Positions 25,321 to 33,804 of a DNA stretch of 64,000 nucleotides are shown here, in pieces (the stretch's first letter is position 1; every line of letters starts with the position of its first letter). The translations under genes were made by a program, and so were the position numbers. The notes beneath the pieces were generated by a model. The model was not told the origin of the DNA. It saw only the letters and a program-made list of their open reading frames with translations, and searched no databases. This stretch comes from Micromonospora sp. ATCC 39149 (GTDB lineage: Bacteria; Actinomycetota; Actinomycetes; Mycobacteriales; Micromonosporaceae): positions 1,054,717 to 1,118,716 of the forward strand of contig NZ_GG657738.1 in the NCBI RefSeq assembly GCF_000158815.1, read 5' to 3'.

Positions 25321-25541
25321 GACCGACAACGTCATCCATACCACCCAGATCTCCCCCGACTACGTGCGCACAGAGCTTGCCGACGGCATGGCGCCGGACG
25401 TCCCGACAGCGGATTCGGACCGGGATGCGGAAGTTCGGACCCGACCCGGTCGCGGTCGCCCGCGCGGTGTGCTTCGCCGTCGAGTGGCCGGACGACGTCG
25501 CGGTCGGCTCGCTCGTCATCCGCCCGACCGTGCAGAGCTGA
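25321..25541 (+). pseudogene. C-terminal remnant of a short-chain dehydrogenase
   Basis: Immediately after the TetR debris one frame reads TTQISPDYVRTELADGM and, after a shift, another reads DPVAVARAVCFAVEWPDDV and VGSLVIRPTVQS. Together they are the last about 60 residues of an SDR (normally SPGxVxTEL ... DPxxVAxAIxFA). The catalytic YxxxK region is absent. TetR and SDR are a typical pair, probably deleted together. Confidence 0.75.
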
Positions 25542-25627
25542 CGCCGGGAAGGGCTTGACGCGCCAGCGTCCATCGCGCATGGTCGATAGGCATCGATGAC
25601 TTCGAATGTCCCGACACGGGAGGACCA

Positions 25628-26182
25628 ATGAAGGCCTTCGTCACCACCGCCGGGGCTGCGGCCCTGCTGCTCCTCGCCACGGGCAGCGTGTCCTACGGAC
25701 GGGCGGCGGCCGACGCGCCCTGCACCGGGCAGATCCACGCAAACCCGGGGTTCGAGCTCGGCACCACCGGCTGGACCGCCGGCCCCCGCACCGTCGTGCT
25801 CGGCGACGCGACCCGGCCCGCACACACCGGCCTCGCGTACGCCACCTTCGCCGGGCTGGACGTGACGCGTTCCGATCTGCTACGCACCACCGTCACGGTG
25901 CCAGCCAGCTGCGACCTGACGGTCCGCTTCTGGGTCCGGACCACCACCACGGAGACCAGCCGCGGCGATTACCTGAACGTCGGGCTGGCAGTCACCGGGA
26001 TACCCCCGAAGACGAGGTTCTCGCTGGCCTTCGACGGCGGGTCGCAGTGGCGGCAGTACAGCATGTCGACCGGGACGGCGACGACCGAGCGCACCGCGAC
26101 GGCCAGCTTCCTCGCCAGCGAGACTGCTGGCAACGGCGTCACGGCCTTCGACGTCGACGATGTGACCTTCACCTTGAGCTGA
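25628..26182 (+). CDS. Secreted carbohydrate-binding-like protein
   Basis: A 184-residue protein whose ATG follows GGGAGGACCA. A Sec signal peptide (VTTAGAAALLLLATGSVSYG, cleavage probably near ARAAADA at about 28) leads to one beta-sandwich domain: NPGFELGTTGWTAG at the start and GVTAFDVDDVTFTLS at the end are the bounding motifs of CBM4/9/22-like or DUF642-like domains. No catalytic domain is attached. It may bind polysaccharide or cell wall outside the cell, which fits the GH74 enzyme upstream, though they are not in one operon. Confidence 0.82.
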   Translation: MKAFVTTAGAAALLLLATGSVSYGRAAADAPCTGQIHANPGFELGTTGWTAGPRTVVLGDATRPAHTGLAYATFAGLDVTRSDLLRTTVTVPASCDLTVRFWVRTTTTETSRGDYLNVGLAVTGIPPKTRFSLAFDGGSQWRQYSMSTGTATTERTATASFLASETAGNGVTAFDVDDVTFTLS

Positions 26183-26699
26183 CCACGGCGGGGACCGCCA
26201 GAACCGCCATCACGGTCGCGGGGACCGTCCTCGGGCAACGCGAACCCACCGCAGCGCCGCGCGGCGTCGAACGCGGCGATCACCGCCGAGCGCCGAGGTA
26301 GAACCGTGCTGCCCGTAGGGTGCCGCGAGGATGTCGAAATGCTCTTCGGGCAGCCAGGCGGGCAGACCCCCGGGATCGCGCCAGGTGTCGAGCCGTCCGC
26401 GCCCGGGCTGCACCACCAGAGACCACGCCACAGGACCTAGTGCAGCACCGCGTTAATTCGTCGGGGGTGGGAGCCAGGCGGTCGGGGTCGTTGAGGTAGA
26501 GGCCGCAGGCGCAGTCGAGGGCTTCCTCCGGGCTGCCCACGGGCAGTCCGGACGGCAGGACGTTGTCCTGGTAGCCGTGGCGGCTTGGTGGTGTTTGTTG
26601 CGGTGTAGTGGCTTCACGGGTTGGTGGCAGATGATGCAGGTGCCGGTCCCGGTCGCGGGGAGTCGCTGTGGCTCGCGGGTGACCGTGTAGAGGGTCAGG
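26183..26699. other. Non-coding or decayed region
   Basis: About 515 bp with no intact gene. On the minus strand SPEEALDCACGLYLNDPDRL and APTPDELT (26453-26540) look like the end of a small lost protein. The rest has no signal I can support. Confidence 0.4.
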
Positions 26700-26910
26700 C
26701 CGGCGCAGTCGCTTTGCGGCTCAGGGGTAGTTCGGTGATGAACAGGTGCGCGGCGGTGACCAGGGGGAGGTGGCGGTACCAGCCGGTGAAGGAGCGGCCT
26801 TCGAAGTGGTCCAGGCCGAGGCCGATTTTCAGCTGGCGGTAGTCGTGTTCGATGCGCCAGCGGATCTTGCCGTAGCGGACCAGGTCGGTGTGACTGGTCG
26901 CCCCGGGGAG
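26700..26910 (-). pseudogene. C-terminal remnant of an IS701-family transposase
   Basis: The minus strand encodes HTDLVRYGKIRWRIEHDYRQ, LKIGLGLDHFEGRSFTGWYR and LPLVTAAHLFITELPL, the well conserved end of IS701/IS4-type DDE transposases, which includes the catalytic Glu in RIEHDYRQLK. The rest of the gene is missing. Confidence 0.75.
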
Positions 26911-27013
26911 GCTGGACAGTCACGTGGCTCGGGAAGAGGGTGAGGATCTCTCCGGTGCTGATCAGGGTGAGGTACTCCTCCTGGCTGCGCACCACCGGGC
27001 CGCGCTCGATCAC
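26911..27013 (-). pseudogene. Probable LysR-type regulator fragment
   Basis: The frame reads MIERGPVVRSQEEYLTLIST and GEILTLFPSHVT, which fits the effector-domain segment of LysR regulators (VRSxEExLxLIxxGxxxxLxP). About 33 codons remain and join directly to the IS701 remnant. Confidence 0.4.
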
Positions 27014-27047
27014 CCTGCCCGTGTGAATGTGGGAGGGAAGGTAGCTG

Positions 27048-27779
27048 CCACCTGCCCGAGTTCGGGCTGGACGAGCGGATCACGGTGCGGATGCTGCTGC
27101 AGCACACCAGCGGGTTCTACAACTACACCGGCGAGCTCAACGCCGACGGGACGTTCGTGATGGGGCTCCCCTCCCAGGGCAAGGACTGGGTGGACAACCG
27201 GTTCCACACCTACCGGCCCGAGGAACTGGTGCGGTTCGCGCTGGCCAAGCCGGCGCGGTTCGAGCCGGGCACCGACCAGAGCTACCCCAACACCAATTAC
27301 ACGCTGGCTCTGCTGCTGATCGAGAAGGTCACCGGCCGCACACCCACGGCTACTACCGCTACCAGGACGCCAGCGAGTGGAAGGTGACCGACGTCAGCCG
27401 CCAGAACCCCTCCCTGCTGGCCGGCGCCGGTGACCTGATCTCGACCGCCAAAGACCTCAGCACCTTCATCTCCGCGCTGCTGGGCGGCAAGCTGCTGCCG
27501 GCCCCGCTGCTGGCCGAAATGCTCACACCGCACGGCAAGCTCAACCTCGGCCTGGGGCTGTGGGTGCAAGACCTAGGCCCGGGCAATGGCGCCATCGTTC
27601 ACCACAACGGCGGTGCCCCTGACGGCTACGGGGCGCTGATGAGCAGCACGCCCGACGGCCACAAGACCCTGACCGCCTCGCTGACCACCAAGGACGTCGA
27701 CCCCGCAGAAGTGTTCCCCAAGGCGCTGGCGGGGCTGATCGAATCGGTTTTCCGCGACGGCCAGCCCGGGAACGCCTAG
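27048..27779 (+). pseudogene. Broken serine hydrolase (class C beta-lactamase / D,D-peptidase family)
   Basis: The first piece (LDERITVRMLLQHTSGFYNY, FEPGTDQSYPNTNYTLALLL) contains the conserved HTSG and the YSNTNY-like motif, here YPNTNY. A deletion and frame change follow at about 27340, after which HGYYRYQDASEWKVTDVSRQ, NPSLLAGAGDLISTAKDL and HHNGGAPDGYGALM (the HxG motif region) continue in another frame. The N-terminal SxxK nucleophile region is missing. It is therefore dead. The left junction lies beside the LysR/IS701 remnants. Confidence 0.8.
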
Positions 27780-27971
27780 CCGACGGCCTGGGTGAATACG
27801 AAGACCCGCCGCTACAGATTTTGCGAGGTCATCTTGGTCTACTGTGATGCGTGGTTTCACCGGTCGAGGGCGATCGGTGGCATGAGTTGTCCGGATGGTG
27901 GTGGTCTGTCCGAGCGGTCGAGGATCCGGCGCATCTTCGCGGTGTAGCGGCGGCCGAGCTGGAAGATGTGC

Positions 27972-28355
27972 CCCACGCTCAACCCCAGCCACCCCGTCGG
28001 CGCCGCACTCGCCCGACCGCTGAGGCTGCATCGACGAGCCACCGGTCGGCAGGTGGGCGAGCGCGTCCGGGAACTCCTCGACGCCGTCGGGCTAACCGCC
28101 GGCCACGCCGACCGCTATCCGCACCAGCTCTCCGGCGGCCAGCGTCAACGCGTCGCCATCGCCCGCGCCCTCGCCGCCGACCCCGACGTGCTCGTCTGCG
28201 ACGAGGTCACCTCGGCGCTCGACCCCGGCACCGCCACCGCGGTCATGGAGCTGCTCGTCGGTCTGCGTACCGAACGGCGACTTGCCCTGGTCGTGATCAG
28301 CCACGACCTCGACCTGGTCACCCACTACACCGACACCGTTCTCCACGTGGGCTGA
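27972..28355 (+). pseudogene. C-terminal part of an oligopeptide-type ABC ATPase
   Basis: The frame runs from SLNP-like [19 protein letters not shown] through the signature [17 protein letters not shown], Walker [14 protein letters not shown] and the switch His in [10 protein letters not shown]. It is the second half of a DppF/OppF-like ATPase; Walker A and the start are missing and no start codon or ribosome site is credible. Partner genes are absent, so it is a remnant. Confidence 0.8.
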
Positions 28356-28748
28356 ACTCGCCACGCAGCCGGCGCCGAGGCACGAGCGGACCGACGCCGC
28401 CCGGCGGTCGTCGACGAACGCCGGCGCCTGACCGCAACGATGGGATACGCCGGCCTCGATCCGCTCATCCCAGCGCAGGCCGTCCCGACTGATCGAGGAG
28501 CAGACGGGACTGGCCGAGCGGGTCATGTAAGGAGCTCCGGCGCCTGATCAGCCGGGTGGGTCCTGGGACTGCATGAGCATCCCGGCTGGTCCGGTGGGTG
28601 GCGACGAGTTGGGGTCTCGAGCCCAGTCGAGTACGCCGTGCCGAGTCCGGAACGCGCGGGCTGCCTGGGGACGCAGATCGCGCACCGATTAGGTTTCCGC
28701 GCCGTGCCCGTCTGTACGTGTGAGATCGACTTACGAGAGGCTGGCACG
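28356..28748. other. Intergenic region, nothing identified
   Basis: About 390 bp. No frame on either strand has a ribosome site with recognisable product. It should contain the promoter of the reductase-like gene at 28749 (GAGAGG at 28735-28740 is its ribosome site). Confidence 0.4.
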
Positions 28749-29312
28749 ATGCGGAAACTGATCTTCGGCATGAACCTGAGCCTGGACGGCTACATCGCCG
28801 CGCCCGGCGACGACCTCGGCTGGAGCGTACCGAGCGACGAGTTGTTCCAGTGGTGGTCCGACCGGGTGAGGGCGACCGGCCTGGCGCTGTACGGGCGCAA
28901 ACTGTGGGAGACGATGAGCTCCCACTGGCCGACCGCCGACCAGCAGCCCGGCGCCACGCCGGCGGCGATCGAGTACGCCCACCGCTGGCGGGATATGCCG
29001 AAGGTGGTGTTCTCCTCGACGACCAGCACGGTCGACTGGAACACCCGCCTGGTCACCGGCGACGCGGTCACCGAGATCACCCGGCTCAGGGCCGAGGACG
29101 GCGGCCCCATGGACATCGGCGGCGCCACACTTGCCGCAGCGGCCATGCGGGCCGGGCTGATCGACGAGTACGTGCTGGTCACCGTGCCGGCCTTGGTCGG
29201 CGGCGGCACGCCGTTCTTCACGGCCCTGGACAGCTGGGTGAGCCTGAATCTGGTGGAGACGCGGACGTTTCCCGGCGGCGTGGTACTGACCCGATACGAG
29301 ACGAGGCGATGA
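28749..29312 (+). CDS. Dihydrofolate reductase-like (RibD_C) protein
   Basis: A 187-residue protein with the RibD C-terminal / DHFR fold: MRKLIFGMNLSLDGYIAAPG at the start (the SLDGxIA motif), LALYGRKLWETMSSHW (nucleotide-binding region), PMDIGGATLAAAAMRAGLID and VGGGTPFF near the end. Actinobacteria carry many such stand-alone paralogues, thought to be NADPH-dependent reductases of unknown substrate and not the housekeeping FolA. ATG 28749 with GAGAGG upstream fits the conserved N-terminus better than the open frame from 28638. No operon partner. Confidence 0.9.
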   Translation: MRKLIFGMNLSLDGYIAAPGDDLGWSVPSDELFQWWSDRVRATGLALYGRKLWETMSSHWPTADQQPGATPAAIEYAHRWRDMPKVVFSSTTSTVDWNTRLVTGDAVTEITRLRAEDGGPMDIGGATLAAAAMRAGLIDEYVLVTVPALVGGGTPFFTALDSWVSLNLVETRTFPGGVVLTRYETRR

Positions 29313-29626
29313 GCACGGGCCAGGTCCTGGGCTCGTGAGGCCAGGACGAATCCCTTCCTGGCGTGCTCACCGTGACCCCTCGGCCTTGAGGGAACCTTCC
29401 CCCGGCCCTTCCTTGCGTTCCGAGTGAGCTGTTGACCGACTTGCTGGAGATGAGGGCGACGGCGTCGTTGATCGTGACGACGACCTTCGAGGTATGAAGA
29501 TGCCCCGCCGGCGGGCCGTTGGTGTTCGCGTTGTCGCGTTTGGTGTTCAGGCGGTCGGGGTGCTCATTCCGCGGTGACTTCGGTGACGGCGTGCGCTGGA
29601 CTCGTCGACGATGGGGACATGTGTGA
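29313..29626. other. Intergenic region between convergent genes
   Basis: About 310 bp with no supported gene. A minus-strand frame includes HLHTSKVVVTINDAVALISS but has no recognisable family. No strong hairpin was located. Confidence 0.4.
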
Positions 29627-30640
29627 TCACAGTGTCGGTGGCAGGTCCAGCCATGATTTGTCGGTGGCGTCGAATCCGGTGAGCTCGGCGATCTTCCCGT
29701 CGACGATGTGCAGGACCGCGATGGCAAATAGCCGGTACTCCGGGTCGTCGGGGGTGCGGAGGTACAGCGCGGCGGCGGGCATGCGGTTGACCGTTGTGGT
29801 GATACCGCGCCAGTCGTCGTAGCCGCGCTGGAAGAGCCCATTGGAGGCCCAGCCGTCCACCGCGCCCTTGGCCGTCGTGGTCACGGTGCCCGGATCGGGC
29901 AGCATCGCGAAGCGCAGGTCGTCGCGCAGTAGGGACGCCAGCCCGTCGAGGTCGTTGCGCTCGTGGGCCTCGATGTAGGACTTCACCGCGCCGCGCTCGT
30001 CGTTCGACAGTTCGTGGGTGGCGGGGCTCCGCCAGTCGAGGCGGCGGTCGGGCAGCTTCCCGCGCATGGTCACACGGGCTCGCTGCAGTGCGCTGGTCAC
30101 CGATGCGACGGTCAGATCGAGGGCGTCGGCGGCTTTCGACGCCGGCCAGCCGAGGACGTCGCGCAGGATGAACACCGCCCGCTGCCGCGGCGGCAGGTGC
30201 TGGACGGCGACGATGAACGCCAGCTCGATCGTCTCCCGCGCCACCACCGACTCCTGCGGGTCCTCGGGGAGCATCCGGTCGGGGTACGGCTGCAGGTACC
30301 ACACCTCGCAGTCGGGGTCCGGCAGCTGGGACGGTACGGGTGTGCGGTCGTTGCGCTTCTCCAGGAAGTCGAGGCAGGCGTTCGTCGCGATCCGGTACAG
30401 CCAGGTCCGCAGGGCCGCGTGGCCCTTGAACGACTCCCGCTTGTTCCACGCTCGCAGGAACGTCTCCTGCGTCATGTCCTGGGCGTCCTCGTAGTTCGCG
30501 AGCATCCGGTAGCAGTGCACCTGCAGCTCACGCCGGTGGCGCTCGGTCAGGAGCGCGATCCGCGCGGTATCCTCCGCACGGACCGCCGCGATGAACGTGG
30601 CCTCGTCGGCGCCCAGCCGTGTGGCGTCGGTCATGGTCAT
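29627..30640 (-). CDS. ECF sigma factor with SnoaL-like C-terminal domain
   Basis: A 337-residue sigma-70 family protein. Region 2 is LLTERHRRELQVHCYRMLAN and YEDAQDMTQETFLRAWNKR; region 4 is LPPRQRAVFILRDVLGWPAS followed by KAADALDLTVASVTSALQRA. After residue 205 comes a SnoaL/NTF2-like domain (ERGAVKSYIEAHERNDLDGL to IAELTGFDATD). Such fused tails replace a separate anti-sigma factor in SigG/SigJ-type ECF groups and set activity, possibly by ligand binding. ATG 30640 follows GGAAGGATTA. No anti-sigma gene is adjacent, as expected. Target promoters unknown; a self-promoter is likely. Confidence 0.92.
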   Translation of the reverse strand: MTMTDATRLGADEATFIAAVRAEDTARIALLTERHRRELQVHCYRMLANYEDAQDMTQETFLRAWNKRESFKGHAALRTWLYRIATNACLDFLEKRNDRTPVPSQLPDPDCEVWYLQPYPDRMLPEDPQESVVARETIELAFIVAVQHLPPRQRAVFILRDVLGWPASKAADALDLTVASVTSALQRARVTMRGKLPDRRLDWRSPATHELSNDERGAVKSYIEAHERNDLDGLASLLRDDLRFAMLPDPGTVTTTAKGAVDGWASNGLFQRGYDDWRGITTTVNRMPAAALYLRTPDDPEYRLFAIAVLHIVDGKIAELTGFDATDKSWLDLPPTL

Positions 30641-30944
30641 TAATCCTTCCACCGGTGCGTGAGGGCTACAGAATCGACGACGTGGCGGAGGATTTCTGAT
30701 CGGTGAAGCCGCTGACACCGGGTCGTTCGCCAGGCCGGATGGGTCGGGCCGATCCAGGGGACGTGCTTCGTGGTCGGGCACGCCCTCGATGTCGAGGTGG
30801 GGTCAGCACGGCTTGGAGCTGTTGTTCGGCGCCCGCTACTTAGCTTGATCTTTGACCTGCGGGGCGGTGGTGTCGTCCTTGGCTGATCATGGGGACAGTC
30901 CTTGATCATCAGGGTTGCAGCAGTTCGTGACGGCCTCGACGTGG

Positions 30945-31500
30945 GACACCACGGCGGTGCGGATGCGGCCCGCCGGGCGGTCGAGGTGGTCGGGCCGGTG
31001 GCGTGGGTGGTCGACGGTGCCGGCTTTCTGAAGGACGGCAAGAGCTCACCGGGTGTGGTCCGGCAGTACTCCGGCACGTTGGGCAAGGTGGCGGACTGCC
31101 AGATCGGGGTGAGCGTTCATTCGGTCACCGACACCGCCCCGTGCCCCCTGGGTTGGCGGCTGTATCTGCCGAGGTCGTGGGACGACCAAGCCGTTGACGA
31201 GGCCGACCAGCCCGAGGTGGCCGCTCGCAGGGAAAGCTGCGGGGTCCCTGAGGACGAGCGTCATCGGCCGAAGTGGTCGCTGGTCGTGGAAATGCTCGAC
31301 GAACTGGCCCACCACGGCCTGCACCCACCGCTACCGGCCGCGACGCCGGCTACGGGAAATTCAGCCAGTTCCACAGCACCCTGAACCAGCGTGGAATGGC
31401 TACATCATGCAGGTCAAGGGCGACGCCCTCGCCCACAAGCCAGACGTGCACCCCGTGCCGCGGGTGTGTTCCGGGCGGGGTCGCCCACCAACCCGCACCG
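30945..31500 (+). pseudogene. Truncated, frameshifted IS701-family transposase
   Basis: One frame carries VAWVVDGAGFLKDGKSSPGV, RQYSGTLGKVADCQIGVSVH and PKWSLVVEMLDELA. Near 31330 the frame breaks; pieces then appear in other frames (FSQFHSTLNQRGMA, then MQVKGDALAHKPDVHPVPRV and CSGRGRPP). This is the catalytic core of an IS701 transposase with its start missing (it begins inside the gene near 30945) and its end lost at about 31500. The Asp in VVDGAGF is the first DDE residue. Confidence 0.8.
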
Positions 31501-31526
31501 AGCCGCGCTATCCCCAAACGGCGGTC

Positions 31527-31784
31527 AGTCTGAAGACCGGCCTCGGCCTGGACCACGGCCGGCGAGCCCATGTCGTGGTCGACGTGCCGGACGACGGCGC
31601 CGGGCGCAGCGACGAAATCCTCGCCTTCGGGCAGATCGTCTGCGCCCTCACCAGTCGTGACGACGTCACCACCGTGGCGTTCCTCCGCGAGGGCAAGTCG
31701 CTGGGCGTGCCGCGCGCCGACGGCTCACTGCCCGATCAGCCGCTCGTCCGTGCGGACTACGCCCCGCTGATCGCATCGAGCTGA
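31527..31784 (+). pseudogene. GerMN-domain protein fragment
   Basis: Directly after the transposase debris the frame reads AVSLKTGLGLDHGRRAHVVV, DEILAFGQIVCALTSRDDVT and SLPDQPLVRADYAPLIA. This matches the last about 85 residues of GerMN (sporulation/spore-germination) domains in actinobacterial lipoproteins, usually with LAxAQIVxTLT in the middle. No start or signal peptide is present; it is a severed 3' end. Confidence 0.65.
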
Positions 31785-31869
31785 GGCGGTCACCCCGCGC
31801 ATTGCGAGGCCTGGGTATCTCGACGGGGTCGCTGCTGGGGCCTGCCGCACCGCCTCGCCGGCTAGATCC

Positions 31870-32070
31870 TCGGCAATCGGTGCAGGCGTCGCCGCAGCCG
31901 ATGGTGACGATGGCATCGAAGGATCCGACGGTGGCGTACTCGCGGGGTGCGGGGTCTGGTCGTGAGGTCGATGCCGACCTCACGCACGACCTCACCGGCG
32001 GCGAGGTTGACGGTGTCGGCGGGGCCGGAGCCGGCAGGGCGGACCTCGACGGTGTCCAGGCGAGGCGGCG
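31870..32070 (-). pseudogene. Arsenate reductase (ArsC, thioredoxin-type) remnant
   Basis: On the minus strand one frame gives VEVRPAGSGPADTVNLAAGE and VVREVGIDLTT; another gives SFDAIVTIGCGDACTDC. These are the central segments of LMW-phosphatase-like ArsC (normally ...VRxSDVVITMGCGDACP). The first catalytic Cys region is missing and at least one frameshift separates the two pieces. Downstream sequence is lost. Confidence 0.65.
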
Positions 32071-32180
32071 CAGCCAGCCGGGCACCGGTCGCCGGCTGAC
32101 GGCCGTTTGCGCCTCCCTACGCCGGGAAGGCGGCAGAAGACAGCCGACGGGCTGGAACGTCGCACGCAGGGAGGGTCGAC

Positions 32181-32339
32181 ATGGGTGACCGTGAGAAACT
32201 GCACGATCTTCGTCAGCAGGCCCACGATGCGGGTATCGAGGGCAATTCCAAGATGACCGAGGAGCAGCTACGCGAGGCGCTGCGCAAGGTCAGCAAGGGC
32301 GAGCCGCCGCAGATGGCCAAGCAGGAAGCTAGGCGGTAG
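32181..32339 (+). CDS. 52-residue Rho_N/SAP-like small protein
   Basis: ATG 32181 has GGGAGGG just upstream. The product starts MGDREKLHDLRQQAHDAGIE, continues with GNSKMTEEQLREALRKVSKG and ends in a charged tail (AKQEARR). The order LxDLRxxAxxxGIxGxSKMxxxxLxxAL is that of Rho termination factor N-terminal (Rho_N) or SAP-like helix-extension-helix domains, which bind nucleic acid. It is intact, monocistronic and followed by a strong hairpin terminator, which supports a real gene amid debris. A nucleic-acid-binding role is inferred. Confidence 0.78.
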   Translation: MGDREKLHDLRQQAHDAGIEGNSKMTEEQLREALRKVSKGEPPQMAKQEARR

Positions 32340-32348
32340 CCGACGCGA

Positions 32349-32383
32349 GGCGGTGCCGGCGCCTGTCGGGCGCCAGCACCGCC
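32349..32383. terminator. Hairpin terminator after the Rho_N-like gene
   Basis: GGCGGTGCCGGCGCC pairs with GGCGCCAGCACCGCC (15-bp stem, one mismatch, 5-base loop) beginning 10 bp after the stop at 32339. Confidence 0.75.
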
Positions 32384-32392
32384 CACCGCTTC

Positions 32393-32641
32393 TCAGCTGA
32401 TGGTTGCCAGCAGGTCCCGGTCCAGGTTCGCCCAGACACATTTCGTCAGCTCGGCGACCATGTCCTCGCTCAGGCAAAGTGCACCCGCCAGGGCCGCAGG
32501 ACGGAGCACAACTCGGGCCAGTTTGCCGAGGCGTAGGAAACGTCCTATACCTTCCCGGTCCCCCCGCCGGCAGAACCGCCCGGCGGGGAACTTACCGCCA
32601 ATCAGCAGTCCTGCAACCACTCGATCAAGGCCGGCTACCAC
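32393..32641 (-). other. Possible small reading frame, unassigned
   Basis: An 82-residue minus-strand frame (ending SEDMVAELTKCVWANLDRDL) shows moderate coding character but no ribosome site and no recognised family. It may be the 3' end of a lost gene. Confidence 0.25.
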
Positions 32642-32644
32642 CGA

Positions 32645-32810
32645 TTATGGTGCTGACGTTGGCCGCTTCAGTCCTTCGAACATCCGCCGCAGTGCCCACA
32701 GGCACTCGTGCCGTGCGGTCGCCGGGTCGGCGGCTGTCGCGATGTACCGGGTCGATTCATCGAGTGCACCCATGATCAGGTGCGCCAGCGGGTCGACCGG
32801 GGAGGAGCGC
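32645..32810 (-). pseudogene. TetR-family regulator, C-terminal remnant
   Basis: The minus frame reads DPLAHLIMGALDESTRYIAT, ADPATARHECLWALRRMFEG and LKRP, the last helices of TetR proteins (normally PLAHLLxGALxEAA...DPxxAxxExxxALxRLLxGL). The DNA-binding half is missing. Confidence 0.65.
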
Positions 32811-32858
32811 TGGCCGAGCCGAGGGCAGGAGGGCCGAGCACTGTTGTAGCCTCTGCGG

Positions 32859-33227
32859 ATGGCTGATGCCGACGATGTACGCCGTCTGGCGCTCGCGCTG
32901 CCCCACGTGGTGGAAATTGACAGCGACGGCTTCGACTTCCGCGTGGAAAACAAGGGATTCGTCTGGTCTTATCCTGAACGCCTGCCAGGGAAGCCGCGGG
33001 TGATCCGCACCGATATCGCGGTTCTCTACGTCGGTGATGAGGGAGAGAAGCAGGCGCTACTCCTCGGCGAGCCCGACCTGTTCTTCACGACGGCCGGGTA
33101 CGACGGTCTTCCCCTAGTGATGTTGCGCCTCACCGAGGTGTCGGTCGAGCGACTGACCGAGCTGATCACCGACGCGTGGCGGATGCGGGCGCCCGCTGAA
33201 CTGCAGGAGAGCCTGCAGGATGGATGA
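32859..33227 (+). CDS. MmcQ/YjbR-family protein
   Basis: A 122-residue protein with the YjbR/CyaY-like fold. Conserved pieces are DDVRRLALALPHVVEIDSDG at the start, DFRVENKGFVW, and the block LFFTTAGYDGLPLVMLRL followed by LTELITDAWRMRAP. The family is common and often called a DNA-binding or frataxin-like protein, but its biochemical role is unsettled. ATG 32859 is the first start of the frame; no strong ribosome site precedes it. It stands alone. Confidence 0.9.
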   Translation: MADADDVRRLALALPHVVEIDSDGFDFRVENKGFVWSYPERLPGKPRVIRTDIAVLYVGDEGEKQALLLGEPDLFFTTAGYDGLPLVMLRLTEVSVERLTELITDAWRMRAPAELQESLQDG

Positions 33228-33740
33228 TCGCCCAGGGCGGGGCGGAGCACCTGGATGCCGGGCGACGTCTCGGGAGGGAGTGCGGACTCAGCTGGAGCTC
33301 AACTCGGTCGACGGCCGTCAGTCCCGCCTGATCAGTCCGTAGACCCACGAGTCGGAGTCCCGCGCCCTCGCCGGCCGCACGACCCGGTACCCGTGGCATC
33401 CAAGCTGCACCGTGCTGATCGACACCGGCTACTTACGCCCGCCCAACCGTTGAGCCACTCCAGCCGTATTCCTCGATCAATCGTCGGTTTGCCATCCGAG
33501 CGAGCATTGGTCCCCGGAGCCAGCGTGACTTGACGACGCAGTCTCCGGACCTCACTGAGCCCAGCCGTCTGGCCCGGAGACACCGGCGCCCGACCGGTCC
33601 TGGCAGCGATTTGACTTCCCGGCACGAGTCAAGACCGAGTGCCCGCTCATGGCCGATGACAGGAAGTTGCAACATCGACGTTCGCGCCGGCAGGCCACGG
33701 TCGCATCGCCAGGACCCAAAGGCGCAGCAGTCAAGAATTT
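33228..33740. other. Intergenic region, no supported gene
   Basis: About 510 bp. Minus-strand frames such as HGYRVVRPARARDSDSWVYG near 33330-33410 could be a severed protein tail, but no family or start is recognisable. The right end holds the promoter described next. Confidence 0.4.
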
Positions 33741-33791
33741 TTGACATCGTGTCGATGTTGCTTTACCTTGAGCGTGTCAAAGTTGTTTTAC
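33741..33791 (+). promoter_or_regulatory. Promoter with 18-bp direct repeats (probable XRE operator)
   Basis: TTGACA (33741-33746) and TACCTT (33764-33769) are separated by 17 bases, a good sigma-70 promoter. Overlapping it, GTGTCGATGTTGCTTTAC (33749-33766) and GTGTCAAAGTTGTTTTAC (33774-33791) are direct repeats with a 25-bp period, matching at 15 of 18 positions. They lie just before the two-gene unit encoding an XRE regulator. Confidence 0.68.
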
Positions 33792-33804
33792 ATGGGAGCG
33801 GGTC

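Noticed and set aside
27930-27980. Minus-strand [12 protein letters not shown], resembling prolyl-tRNA synthetase
   Set aside because: Only 12 residues match a ProRS motif, with no supporting sequence on either side; may be a trace but cannot be supported as a feature.
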